Positions 28,640 to 37,270 of a stretch of DNA of 64,000 nt are shown piece after piece. The stretch is from Fructobacillus sp. CRL 2054 (GTDB lineage: Bacteria > Bacillota > Bacilli > Lactobacillales > Lactobacillaceae). Below the pieces are notes generated by a model. The model saw only the letters and a list, made by a program, of their open reading frames with translations, made no database searches and had not been told where the DNA came from. Each line of letters starts with the position of its first letter. Within the stretch, counting starts at the first letter, position 1. Location: NCBI RefSeq assembly GCF_028764065.1, contig NZ_JACOFN010000005.1:37456-101455 (forward strand), read 5' to 3'. Made by a program: the position numbers and the translations under genes.

Positions 28640-29269
28640 ATGACTTTACAAACAGAAATTATAAAGCAGTTGATTGACGAGCAAATTGTGAAATTCAAGG
28701 AAGAGGGTCATTTTACCTTTGCTTCCGGTATTCACTCACCAATTTACACGGATTTGCGCCAGACAATTTCCTATCCGAAGACGCGTAAGGACATCACGAA
28801 AGCCTTAGTAGAATTGGTTAAGGCCTACTACCCTGAAACAACGGTGATTGCCGGGGTGGCAACGGCAGGGATTCCTCAAGCAGCCTTGGTAGCCGATGAG
28901 CTAAACATGCCAATGGTTTACGTTCGTTCCAAGCCCAAGGACCATGGTACGAAAAGTCAAATTGAAGGCGTGATTCGAGAAAAGGACCATGTTCTCTTGA
29001 TTGATGATTTGATTTCAACGGGTGGTTCCGTTTTGAAGGCCGCCGAAGCGGTAAAGCGTGCTGGCTACCAGGTTAACGGTGTGCTCAGTATTTTCTCCTA
29101 CGGCTTCCCGGATGCTAAGCAGAACTTTGAGGATGCTGGTCTGACTTTTCAACCAGTTATCACTTACTCAGATTTGTTAGCCCGTTATCAGGAACGGGTG
29201 GGGATGCCGGCTGATAAAGTTGCTTCCTACCAATCCTGGCATGAAGATCCATGGCATTGGGCCAAGTGA
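28640..29269 (+). CDS. pyrE: Orotate phosphoribosyltransferase
   Basis: 209 residues. Adds PRPP ribose-phosphate to orotate to make OMP, the substrate of the preceding gene's product. The PRPP-binding loop VLLIDDLISTGGSVLKA is at about residues 118-134, the early FASGIHSPIYTDLR segment binds orotate, and YVRSKPKDHGTK carries the flexible-loop lysines. ATG 28640 has AAGGGGAG. Last gene of the UMP operon; a strong terminator follows. Confidence 0.96.
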   Translation: MTLQTEIIKQLIDEQIVKFKEEGHFTFASGIHSPIYTDLRQTISYPKTRKDITKALVELVKAYYPETTVIAGVATAGIPQAALVADELNMPMVYVRSKPKDHGTKSQIEGVIREKDHVLLIDDLISTGGSVLKAAEAVKRAGYQVNGVLSIFSYGFPDAKQNFEDAGLTFQPVITYSDLLARYQERVGMPADKVASYQSWHEDPWHWAK

Positions 29270-29302
29270 AATGTAGTAAACAAAGTACAAATTAATTGTA
29301 TA

Positions 29303-29338
29303 GAAAAGGCTCTGCGTCGCTTGCAGAGCCTTTTTATT
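29303..29338 (+). terminator. Intrinsic terminator of the pyr operon
   Basis: AAAAGGCTCTGC and GCAGAGCCTTTTT arms around a short loop. It insulates the toxin locus immediately downstream. Confidence 0.9.
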
Positions 29339-29361
29339 GAACATTTTTATGTTGACTTTTC

Positions 29362-29421
29362 TGTTATAATTTCGGCATAGAAACAAGTGAGATGGTGGCT
29401 ATCCTTTCTACTGTAAAGGAG
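29362..29421 (+). promoter_or_regulatory. Toxin promoter and Shine-Dalgarno-sequestering 5' hairpin
   Basis: An extended -10 box TG-T-TATAAT lies at 29362-29370 with a poor -35. In the resulting leader, TCCTTT (29402-29407) pairs with AAAGGA (29415-29420) across a seven-base loop, burying the strong ribosome site AAAGGAGGTG (29415-29424). Such a 5' hairpin that lowers toxin translation is known in Fst-type type I toxins. Confidence 0.6.
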
Positions 29422-29430
29422 GTGATGTAT

Positions 29431-29487
29431 ATGGTTGTAAAAACCAATACTCAAATCCGAAGAAAGGAGATGCCTAGGTGCCGGTGA
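29431..29487 (+). CDS. Short upstream ORF overlapping the toxin start
   Basis: An 18-codon frame (starts at ATG 29431; a further ATG two codons earlier at 29425) has the best ribosome site of the locus, GGAGG eight bases before. Its product is basic (two Arg-Arg/Lys clusters and a C-terminal PRCR). Its stop at 29485-29487 overlaps the toxin start at 29478, which suggests translational coupling. It may act as a translated leader and not as a functional peptide. Confidence 0.4.
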   Translation: MVVKTNTQIRRKEMPRCR

Positions 29488-29582
29488 CGGATGCCTTACA
29501 GCTGATGCTAGTTTTTGGAATTCTTATTCTGAATCTACTAGCACTCGTTGTTGAGCTTATTAAATTAAGCAATAAAAAATAA
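29478..29582 (+). CDS. Holin-like toxin of a type I toxin-antitoxin system
   Basis: 34-residue peptide starting at GTG 29478 with AGGAG eight bases upstream. The pattern is a short polar N-terminus (PVTDALQLM), one hydrophobic helix, and a charged tail ending in SNKK, matching the 'putative holin-like toxin' group related to Fst/TxpA. Such peptides insert in the cell membrane and are poisonous unless an antisense RNA blocks their mRNA. Supporting context is the antisense promoter on the other strand, 3' hairpins, and the 5' hairpin over the ribosome site. The gene sits between pyrE and pyrG. Alternative: a harmless membrane micropeptide. Confidence 0.75.
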   Translation: MPVTDALQLMLVFGILILNLLALVVELIKLSNKK

Positions 29583-29706
29583 CTATCTTTCGCTTTGGCG
29601 GCCTTAGATAGTTATTAATACACTACAGGGTAGTTACCGTTTGACGGGTTTCTAGGAGCAATCGAGTTGCTGCTCGGTTGCTCTTCTTTATGTCTTCATT
29701 ATATTC
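29526..29706 (+). repeat. Direct repeat unit 1: toxin 3' half plus antisense region
   Basis: About 180 bases, repeated with only scattered changes at 29784-29967. The shared part covers the end of the toxin helix, both 3' hairpins and the antisense -10 region. Confidence 0.85.
29571..29691 (-). ncRNA. Antisense RNA antitoxin
   Basis: On the minus strand a strong promoter is visible: TTGCAG (plus-strand CTGCAA at 29721-29726), 17-base spacer, TATAAT (plus-strand ATTATA at 29698-29703). The RNA would start near 29691 and end at the hairpin AATAACTATCT/AGATAGTTATT (plus 29577-29616) followed by a T-run in the minus direction, giving about 120 bases overlapping the toxin's 3' end and 3' untranslated region. 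Size and layout fit a type I antitoxin. Ends are estimates. Confidence 0.65.
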
Positions 29707-29762
29707 TCACGATGATATTGCTGCAAGTATTTCAATCGTTCAGTTATGAATTGTTGTAATAG

Positions 29763-29840
29763 TTGATTTTACTTTGTAGTCTGATTCTGAATCTACTAGC
29801 ACTCGTTGTTGAGCTTATTAAATTAGGCCAAAAAAAATAA
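29763..29840 (+). pseudogene. Truncated second copy of the holin-like toxin
   Basis: The last 18 or so codons of the toxin (from LILNLLALVVELIKL on) are repeated in an open frame ending in GQKK at 29840, but the N-terminal part, ribosome site and leader are missing. The nearest in-frame start is a TTG at 29763 without a Shine-Dalgarno sequence. It is probably untranslated. Confidence 0.7.
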
Positions 29841-29967
29841 CTATCTTTCGCTTCGCCGCCTGAGATAGTTATTTATAACTAATAAAGGATAGCCGCCGTT
29901 TGACGGGTTTCTAGGAGCAATCGAGTTGCTGCTCGATTGCGCGCTTCTTTATGTCTATATTATATCT
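29784..29967 (+). repeat. Direct repeat unit 2: antisense region retained
   Basis: Second copy of the unit at 29526-29706. The minus-strand -10 TATAAT is kept near 29962, but the -35 has diverged, so any second antisense RNA may be weaker. The hairpins around 29837-29875 and 29910-29945 are conserved with compensating changes. Confidence 0.8.
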
Positions 29968-30066
29968 CCGTTGGAGGACATATTAATAGTTCAAGACATG
30001 AATGATTGTCATAATTCACTGAATTATAGATACAAATATGTGGTCCAGCTTAAATTTAAAAAAATC

Positions 30067-31859
<1,793 letters not shown>

Positions 31860-31886
31860 TCTGGGTAATTTAAATCAAAAAGTATC

Positions 31887-31921
31887 AAAAAAAGACCGCT
31901 GTCCAGGCGGTTTTTTTGATA
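31887..31921 (+). terminator. Intrinsic terminator after pyrG
   Basis: AAAAAGACCGC and GCGGTTTTTTT arms around TGTCCAG. Confidence 0.85.
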
Positions 31922-31943
31922 CGAAAAAGGATATAATGGACCT

Positions 31944-33743
31944 ATGCTAGCTAATCCCTCAAAACATATTGAAGATAAACTATCCCTTTTACCAAGTGAG
32001 CCTGGTTCTTACCAAATGAAGGACTATACCGGCAAAATTATTTATGTCGGGAAGGCAAAAAATTTAAAGAACCGTGTTCGATCCTACTTTAAGCAGGATC
32101 ACGACGGGAAGACGGCGGAACTGGTTGCCAACATTGTCGACTTTGACTTCATCGTGACCAACTCCGATAAAGAAGCCTTTTTGCTCGAAAACGAGCTGAT
32201 TAAAAAGTATAAGCCTTACTACAATATTCGATTGAAGTACGGAACCGGTTATCCCTACATTAAGATTACCCAGGAACGTAATCCTCGACTGGCTTTGGTT
32301 TCCGAGGTGAAGAAGGATGGGGCCTTTTACTTTGGACCTTATCCAAACGTCTATGCGGCTCAGGAAACCTTACACTTCTTGGAAAAAAACTATCCGCTGC
32401 GCCGTTGTAAGGGCAGGCAGGGGCGCCCCTGTCTCTACTATTCGATGGGACAGTGTTTGGGTGCCTGCTTCAAGTCCGTGCCGATGGCTGAATACGATGC
32501 CCAAGTGGATCGAATCAAGCGTTTTTTGTCCGGCGATACCAAAGTCGTGAAGAAGCGTTTGGCAAAGGAGATGGAAGAGGCAGCCGAGAAGATGGAATTC
32601 GAACGGGCTGCCGACCTACGTGACCAGCTGAAGTACATCGATGAAACGGTCGAAAGTCAGCGTGTCCTTTCGAAGGATTCAACGCCACGAGACCTCTTTA
32701 ACTATCACATGGATAAGGGTTGGATGACCGTTTCCGTCTTCTTCCTCCGTCAGGCCCGTTTGATTCGGCAGATGAAGCAGACTTTTGCCGTGGTGTCAGA
32801 TGGTGTGGACGAGCTGACGACTTTTATTCAGCAATTCTATTTACAAAAGAACATTCAAAAGCCCAAAGAGGTCTTAGTACCCAAGGTGGTGGATGCCGAT
32901 TTGATGTCACAAGCCTTGGATTTGCCAGTCCGCACACCGGTCCGTGGCGAAAAGAAGGACCTCTTGGACTTGGCTGAAAAGAACGCTCGCATCGCGTTAG
33001 AAGAAAAGTTCCGTTTGATGGAGCTAAACGAGCAGAAGACCACTCAGGCGATGAAGGAAGTGACCGATGCCCTCGGTATTTCGATGGGACACCGTATTGA
33101 AGCCTTCGATCACTCCCACACGCAGGGGGATGAAATCGTTTCGGCCATGGTCGTTTTTGAAGATGGACGTCCAAACAAGGATTTGTACCGAAAGTATAAG
33201 ATTCACTCGACTAACCACGCTGATGAGTGGCTGGAAACGCAGGAAGTGATTCGTCGTCGATACTCCCGTTTGCTGAAAGAGCACGAGGATATGCCGGACT
33301 TAATCCTAATGGACGGTGGGATTGCCCAGTTGCATGCTGCTAAAGAAGTCTTGGAAGACGAGCTTGGCTTGGATATTCCGATTGCGGGGATGGTGAAGAA
33401 CGACAAGCACAAGACGGCGGATTTAATTTCTGGTAAAACGGAAGAAATCGTGCCCCTTGATCACCACTCCCAGGGATTCTTCCTGGTGCAACGTGTTCAA
33501 GACGAAGTGCACCGCTTCGTTATCACATTTCACCGAAAGTCCCGCTCGAAAAAGTCCTTGGCTTCTCGTTTGGATGCCATTTCTGGTGTTGGACCAAAGA
33601 CCCGTCAGAAGCTGTTGAGTAACTTTGGATCCCTGACTAAGATTGAAGAGGCTTCACCAGAAGAATTACAAGAATTGGGTCTGTCGAAGAAGACGGCTCA
33701 GTTGATTCACTGGACGCTGTCCCAATCGAAGGTCGAAAAGTAA
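31944..33743 (+). CDS. uvrC: Excinuclease ABC subunit C
   Basis: 599 residues. The GIY-YIG nuclease at the N-terminus (GSYQMKDYTGKIIYVGKAKNLKNRV, residues ~21-45) makes the 3' incision, a UVR motif around residues 200-235 (EMEEAAEKMEFERAADLRDQLKYI) binds UvrB, the RNase H-like domain makes the 5' incision, and the C-terminal tandem helix-hairpin-helix (ISGVGPKTRQKLLSNFGS) binds DNA. It belongs to nucleotide excision repair. ATG 31944 has no close strong ribosome site, though AAAGGA lies about 15 bases upstream. A single-gene unit. Confidence 0.96.
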   Translation: MLANPSKHIEDKLSLLPSEPGSYQMKDYTGKIIYVGKAKNLKNRVRSYFKQDHDGKTAELVANIVDFDFIVTNSDKEAFLLENELIKKYKPYYNIRLKYGTGYPYIKITQERNPRLALVSEVKKDGAFYFGPYPNVYAAQETLHFLEKNYPLRRCKGRQGRPCLYYSMGQCLGACFKSVPMAEYDAQVDRIKRFLSGDTKVVKKRLAKEMEEAAEKMEFERAADLRDQLKYIDETVESQRVLSKDSTPRDLFNYHMDKGWMTVSVFFLRQARLIRQMKQTFAVVSDGVDELTTFIQQFYLQKNIQKPKEVLVPKVVDADLMSQALDLPVRTPVRGEKKDLLDLAEKNARIALEEKFRLMELNEQKTTQAMKEVTDALGISMGHRIEAFDHSHTQGDEIVSAMVVFEDGRPNKDLYRKYKIHSTNHADEWLETQEVIRRRYSRLLKEHEDMPDLILMDGGIAQLHAAKEVLEDELGLDIPIAGMVKNDKHKTADLISGKTEEIVPLDHHSQGFFLVQRVQDEVHRFVITFHRKSRSKKSLASRLDAISGVGPKTRQKLLSNFGSLTKIEEASPEELQELGLSKKTAQLIHWTLSQSKVEK

Positions 33744-33750
33744 ATCATTC

Positions 33751-33787
33751 AAAAGTCAGTGGGTGAAAGCTTGCTGATTTTTTTATT
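33751..33787 (+). terminator. Terminator after uvrC (repeat partner of 34731-34762)
   Basis: TCAG and CTGA arms around TGGGTGAAAGCTTG, then a run of T. Nearly the same 24-base sequence recurs after the PnuC-type gene, differing at a few positions. Confidence 0.65.
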
Positions 33788-33832
33788 TGAAAAAATGAAA
33801 TCTCTCCCTTTTGTTCGGGGTAAAAAGTAAAT

Positions 33833-33942
33833 TTGACAAAGATAAATAGGGTATAATTGGATTAATTTACCTGATGGTAAATGAAAAAACACGAGCGTTG
33901 CTTCCGACACGGCTCGTCTAAAAAAACAAGAGGAGGTGAACA
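33833..33942 (+). promoter_or_regulatory. Promoter and structured leader of the PnuC-type gene (riboswitch candidate)
   Basis: A -10 TATAAT lies at 33852-33857; TTGACA at 33833 is too close (13 bases) to be an ideal -35. The short leader can fold TTTACC-TGAT-GGTAAA (33867-33882) and ACGAGC...GCTCGT (about 33891-33919) with a 15-base loop rich in unpaired bases, ending just before AGGAGG. Known NAD+-II ('pnuC motif') riboswitches occupy this position in related bacteria; I could not confirm the match. Confidence 0.45.
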
Positions 33943-33945
33943 GTG

Positions 33946-34719
33946 ATGTTCACAAAAATTAACAAAGCACTGCATATGACCTTTTTTAAGGGAATGGTTG
34001 ATTTATTTGACCTTCTCGGTGTCGCCATGGTGTTGGCGGTTGCCTGGTACATGCATTTTCTAACAACGCCATTGTCAGCTCTTCATTTCTTTCACGGTGC
34101 ACAGGGCTATTGGATGACGACTTTTCCAGCAGTTGGAATTATCTCAACACTGTCGGCCGTTGCCTCCATTACGTCCACGCGTTTCATTGCCAAGCAATAC
34201 AACCTTGGTAACTGGATTTCATGGATTAACGTAATTTTTGCCGGGCTACTTGATTTTGGTTTTGGTAACATGGGGGCTTGGTTAACCTACCCAATTTCGG
34301 TTGTAACGAATTACCTACCAACCCGTATGAAGGAATGGACCGAAAATAAAACGCCGAAGAAGGCCAAATGGTACGTGGTATTTCCTTTGATTATCGTGGC
34401 ATTTGCGCTTTCATTTGGGTTGAATTACTTAGGTTATGAACTATGTCATTGGCCAGTTAATACGGTCTACTACCTGGCTTCCATCACCTTCGGCTTGGCG
34501 TTGACGGCTGATGTGTTGAACATTTTCAAGGTGCAAGATCAATGGTACTTCTGGAGTATCTATAATTTTGCTAACTTCGGCAAGGCCTTAACGCAAGGAA
34601 ACTTTGCCAACGTTGGTAAGTACTCCTATTACATTGTGAATTCGCTCTGGGCAGTGGTTAGCTGGGCGAAGAAGCCAAAGCAGGAACTAGATACCGTCAA
34701 GGTAGATAGTAATAAATAA
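33946..34719 (+). CDS. PnuC-family nicotinamide riboside/mononucleotide transporter
   Basis: 257 residues with about seven hydrophobic helices and the family's C-terminal pattern NIFKVQDQWYFWSIYNFANFGKAL followed by KYSYYIVNSLWAVVSW, where aromatic residues line the vitamin path. PnuC-type proteins let NAD precursors (nicotinamide riboside) enter by facilitated diffusion; lactic acid bacteria generally depend on such uptake. ATG 33946 is nine bases from GGAGG; a GTG three bases earlier is possible. Monocistronic, between two near-identical terminators. Substrate is inferred from family. Confidence 0.85.
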   Translation: MFTKINKALHMTFFKGMVDLFDLLGVAMVLAVAWYMHFLTTPLSALHFFHGAQGYWMTTFPAVGIISTLSAVASITSTRFIAKQYNLGNWISWINVIFAGLLDFGFGNMGAWLTYPISVVTNYLPTRMKEWTENKTPKKAKWYVVFPLIIVAFALSFGLNYLGYELCHWPVNTVYYLASITFGLALTADVLNIFKVQDQWYFWSIYNFANFGKALTQGNFANVGKYSYYIVNSLWAVVSWAKKPKQELDTVKVDSNK

Positions 34720-34730
34720 AGAATTGATAA

Positions 34731-34762
34731 AGTCAGTGGGCGGGAGCTTGCTGACTTTTTTA
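34731..34762 (+). terminator. Intrinsic terminator after the PnuC-type gene
   Basis: GTCAG and CTGAC arms around TGGGCGGGAGCTTG, then T6. It closely resembles the hairpin at 33751. Confidence 0.8.
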
Positions 34763-34883
34763 GTTGGATAAAATGCGTCGCATAGCTGATTTAATATTTA
34801 AAATTAGAATATCATTAGAAAAATATAGACTTTACTTGTGCTCCCCCGCTATAATGAAGTATCTTAAAAAGGGGAGACAAAAA

Positions 34884-35654
34884 ATGAGCGATAGAGAGAA
34901 GACGCCCATTCTAATGGTTCACAACCTTCATAAAAAATATAAGGATACGCCGGTGTTGAAGGGCTTATCTTTCGATGTTTATCCAGGTGAGATTGTCTCT
35001 TTTATTGGTCCTAATGGTGCTGGTAAAACGACTTTATTAAAAATATTAGCTGGCTACTTGACGGCTGATGCTGGCCAGGTAATGGTAAGTGGACGGAATT
35101 TAACCAACCATCTGAGCGAACTAAACCAATTGGTTAGTGTTGTATTTGGTGGCAGTAACGGCTTTTACCGCAATGCCACGGTGGAAGAAAACCTTTTCTT
35201 TTTTGCCACGTTAATGGGAATCAAACGTCGTGAACGTGCCAATCGTGTGGCTAAAGTCTTGAAACAAGTTGGATTGAGTGAGAAGAAGAGACAGCGCGTT
35301 TCGAATTTATCGATGGGGCTCTTGCAACGTTTGCACATTGCACGTGGTTTATTGAAAGAAAGTCCAATTCTACTCTTAGACGAACCGACCAATGCTGTTG
35401 ATGCAGCAACGGCACAACGGCTGCGGCAGTTAATTACTGAAATTGCAGGAGAAGGCCGTTCGATTATTTTAACTAGCCATATTTTGCACGAGGTGAGTGA
35501 TTTAGCAGATGATATTCATTTGCTCTACGATGGTCAAATACGCTTTTTTGGTACGGTGGAGGAAATGGCCTCGGCCTCAGGCCTTCAACAAATTGATCGC
35601 CCGGCGACTTTGGAAGAATCTTACCTGGCTTTCATGAAGAAGTTGGGAGGCTAG
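34884..35654 (+). CDS. ABC transporter ATP-binding protein
   Basis: 256 residues. Walker A GPNGAGKTTLL is near residue 45, the signature is the atypical LSMGLLQRLHIARG (usual LSGGQ changed to LSMGL), Walker B is ILLLDEPTNAVDAAT, and the switch His lies in ILTSHILHEVSDLADD. This is the motor of an exporter of the drug/peptide type. ATG 34884 follows AAGGGGAG; a longer frame from 34764 lacks support. The two next genes are its permeases, with 1-base spacing. Cargo unknown: antimicrobial or lipid efflux are possibilities only. Confidence 0.9.
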   Translation: MSDREKTPILMVHNLHKKYKDTPVLKGLSFDVYPGEIVSFIGPNGAGKTTLLKILAGYLTADAGQVMVSGRNLTNHLSELNQLVSVVFGGSNGFYRNATVEENLFFFATLMGIKRRERANRVAKVLKQVGLSEKKRQRVSNLSMGLLQRLHIARGLLKESPILLLDEPTNAVDAATAQRLRQLITEIAGEGRSIILTSHILHEVSDLADDIHLLYDGQIRFFGTVEEMASASGLQQIDRPATLEESYLAFMKKLGG

Positions 35655-35655
35655 G

Positions 35656-36399
35656 ATGGATTTCTTTAGAATGTATGCTTTTCACTTAAAGCGTTATGGC
35701 AGTCAGTCTTATTTTGCTTGGCTTGTGTTGACTAGCACTGTCGGTCTACTGCTTTTAAGGTATTTAGTTGTCTATGCTAATGGCCAATCGTTAACGAGTC
35801 ACGATGTTTTGATGGCAACGGTTTTAGGTCTGTGGAACAGTGCGATTACGGCAGCGGGCATTTTACATTTTCAACGCTCACAGGGGGTACTCGTTTATCT
35901 AGTCAATGCTGCTCAAAATACTTGGCAATCGCTGGCAGCTTTGGTATCGTCTTCAGCAACTTTTGGTTTGATTGCTTTTCCGATTGCAGAAATCACAGCC
36001 TTTTTGCTAAATGGTGGGAGTTGGCCAACGATAAGCGGGCATGAATTTCTAGCACTTATTCTCTTTTGGTTAGCGGCTTTACCAATGACCTATGTCTTAG
36101 CCGCCTTGTTTTTATTAACGCGTAACGCATTCGTCTATGAAAGCCTCTTTGCAACGCCAGTTTTGATCCTATCAGGCCTTTTCGGGGATGGCTTTTTAAA
36201 GGGAAAGGTCTTACAGGCATTATCCGAATTGGTTCCCATTCGTTTTCCAATTCAATTGTTATTTGATGGTAGCAACTGGGAAATGTCTCACTTTATCTAC
36301 TGGGTATTGGTGATTTTTTGCTGGCTAGCAGTGGCCACAATTGCGGTCCGTAACATCCTTCAACGAGTTCGTGTGAGCGGTGAATTGGAGGTGCTGTAG
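35656..36399 (+). CDS. ABC-2 type permease subunit (first)
   Basis: 247 residues with about six hydrophobic helices and no motif that gives a substrate. It starts one base after the ATPase stop, with GGGAGG as ribosome site, and is directly followed by another permease. Codon use (more TTA and CTA leucines) is less biased than in the flanking housekeeping genes, which suggests low expression or more recent arrival. Assignment rests on context and topology. Confidence 0.75.
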   Translation: MDFFRMYAFHLKRYGSQSYFAWLVLTSTVGLLLLRYLVVYANGQSLTSHDVLMATVLGLWNSAITAAGILHFQRSQGVLVYLVNAAQNTWQSLAALVSSSATFGLIAFPIAEITAFLLNGGSWPTISGHEFLALILFWLAALPMTYVLAALFLLTRNAFVYESLFATPVLILSGLFGDGFLKGKVLQALSELVPIRFPIQLLFDGSNWEMSHFIYWVLVIFCWLAVATIAVRNILQRVRVSGELEVL

Positions 36400-37089
36400 A
36401 TGGTGATTCGTACGTTAATCAAAAATCTCTCGATTTTTAGTAACTGGCAAACAATGCTTGTGACCTTCCTGTTGGAACCGGCGTTTACCGTCCTTTTTTA
36501 TATCTTACTAACGGGACAACATATTAGCGGCCAAGCACTTTGGCCCTATCTGTCACTCATGATGGGAATTCAACTAATTGTAATCCTGGCACAGTTACTC
36601 GTTAAGGTTCGAGACAATGGTTTACTATCGGTAATGTTTGCTAACGCCCGTTGTTTGATCATTTACCTCGGATCAATTGCCCTGATTGCTTTTACTTTAT
36701 CGGTTCTTCAAGGTTGTTTACTCTACATAACCTTTGCCTTGTTCAGTGGAAAAGTCACACTGACATTTCATGTTGTGATGTGGCTGTTCATTTCCGAGTG
36801 TTTTACATTACTCTTCGGTTTGTTAGTGACCCTGCCTTTCTTACAAAAGGAGAATCCGTATTTTGGTAGTAATCTTTTGGTCGCTGCTTTACCCATCCTT
36901 TCGGCAACCTTGGTACCCATCACATCCTATCCAGAATGGCTAGGTTCGATTAGTCGAATTCTGCCTTTTTGGCTGATGCAAAGTGCCTTAAGGAGAGAGA
37001 GCATAGGTGCTCAATGGTTGCGGGTATATGGATTACTAACTGTCTTATTACTCTTTCATTTTTTGAGAAAACGACTGAAAAGTGAATAG
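36400..37089 (+). CDS. ABC-2 type permease subunit (second)
   Basis: 229 residues with about six hydrophobic helices. The ATG immediately follows the stop of the first permease (GGAGG inside that gene's end), so the three proteins are made together and probably form one ATPase dimer with a two-subunit membrane part. Like its partner, it has no diagnostic substrate motif. A terminator ends the unit at 37132. Confidence 0.75.
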   Translation: MVIRTLIKNLSIFSNWQTMLVTFLLEPAFTVLFYILLTGQHISGQALWPYLSLMMGIQLIVILAQLLVKVRDNGLLSVMFANARCLIIYLGSIALIAFTLSVLQGCLLYITFALFSGKVTLTFHVVMWLFISECFTLLFGLLVTLPFLQKENPYFGSNLLVAALPILSATLVPITSYPEWLGSISRILPFWLMQSALRRESIGAQWLRVYGLLTVLLLFHFLRKRLKSE

Positions 37090-37102
37090 AGTGAACTTTA
37101 TA

Positions 37103-37132
37103 AAATGTATACCGAATGGTGTACATTTTTTG
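37103..37132 (+). terminator. Intrinsic terminator of the ABC operon
   Basis: AAAATGTATACC and GGTGTACATTTTTT arms with a GAAT loop. Confidence 0.82.
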
Positions 37133-37270
37133 TCGTTTTGAGACTTTTTATAGATGAAAAGAAAGGTATAATTAAATTTATATTGCACTTTTACCGCTAT
37201 ACAGTCCCGTTGTTCCATGATATACTTAAATGTCTGTTACACGATTGAATAAAAGGAGAGAGACCGGTTC

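Noticed and set aside
29282..29365. TTGAC-containing stretch as a -35 for the toxin promoter.
   Set aside because: TTGACT at about 29352 is only seven bases from the -10; the extended -10 box explains the promoter better.
29526..29967. Repeats in the pyrE-pyrG gap considered as a CRISPR-like array.
   Set aside because: Only two units of ~180 bases containing toxin coding and terminator sequence; no short repeats with unique spacers and no cas genes.
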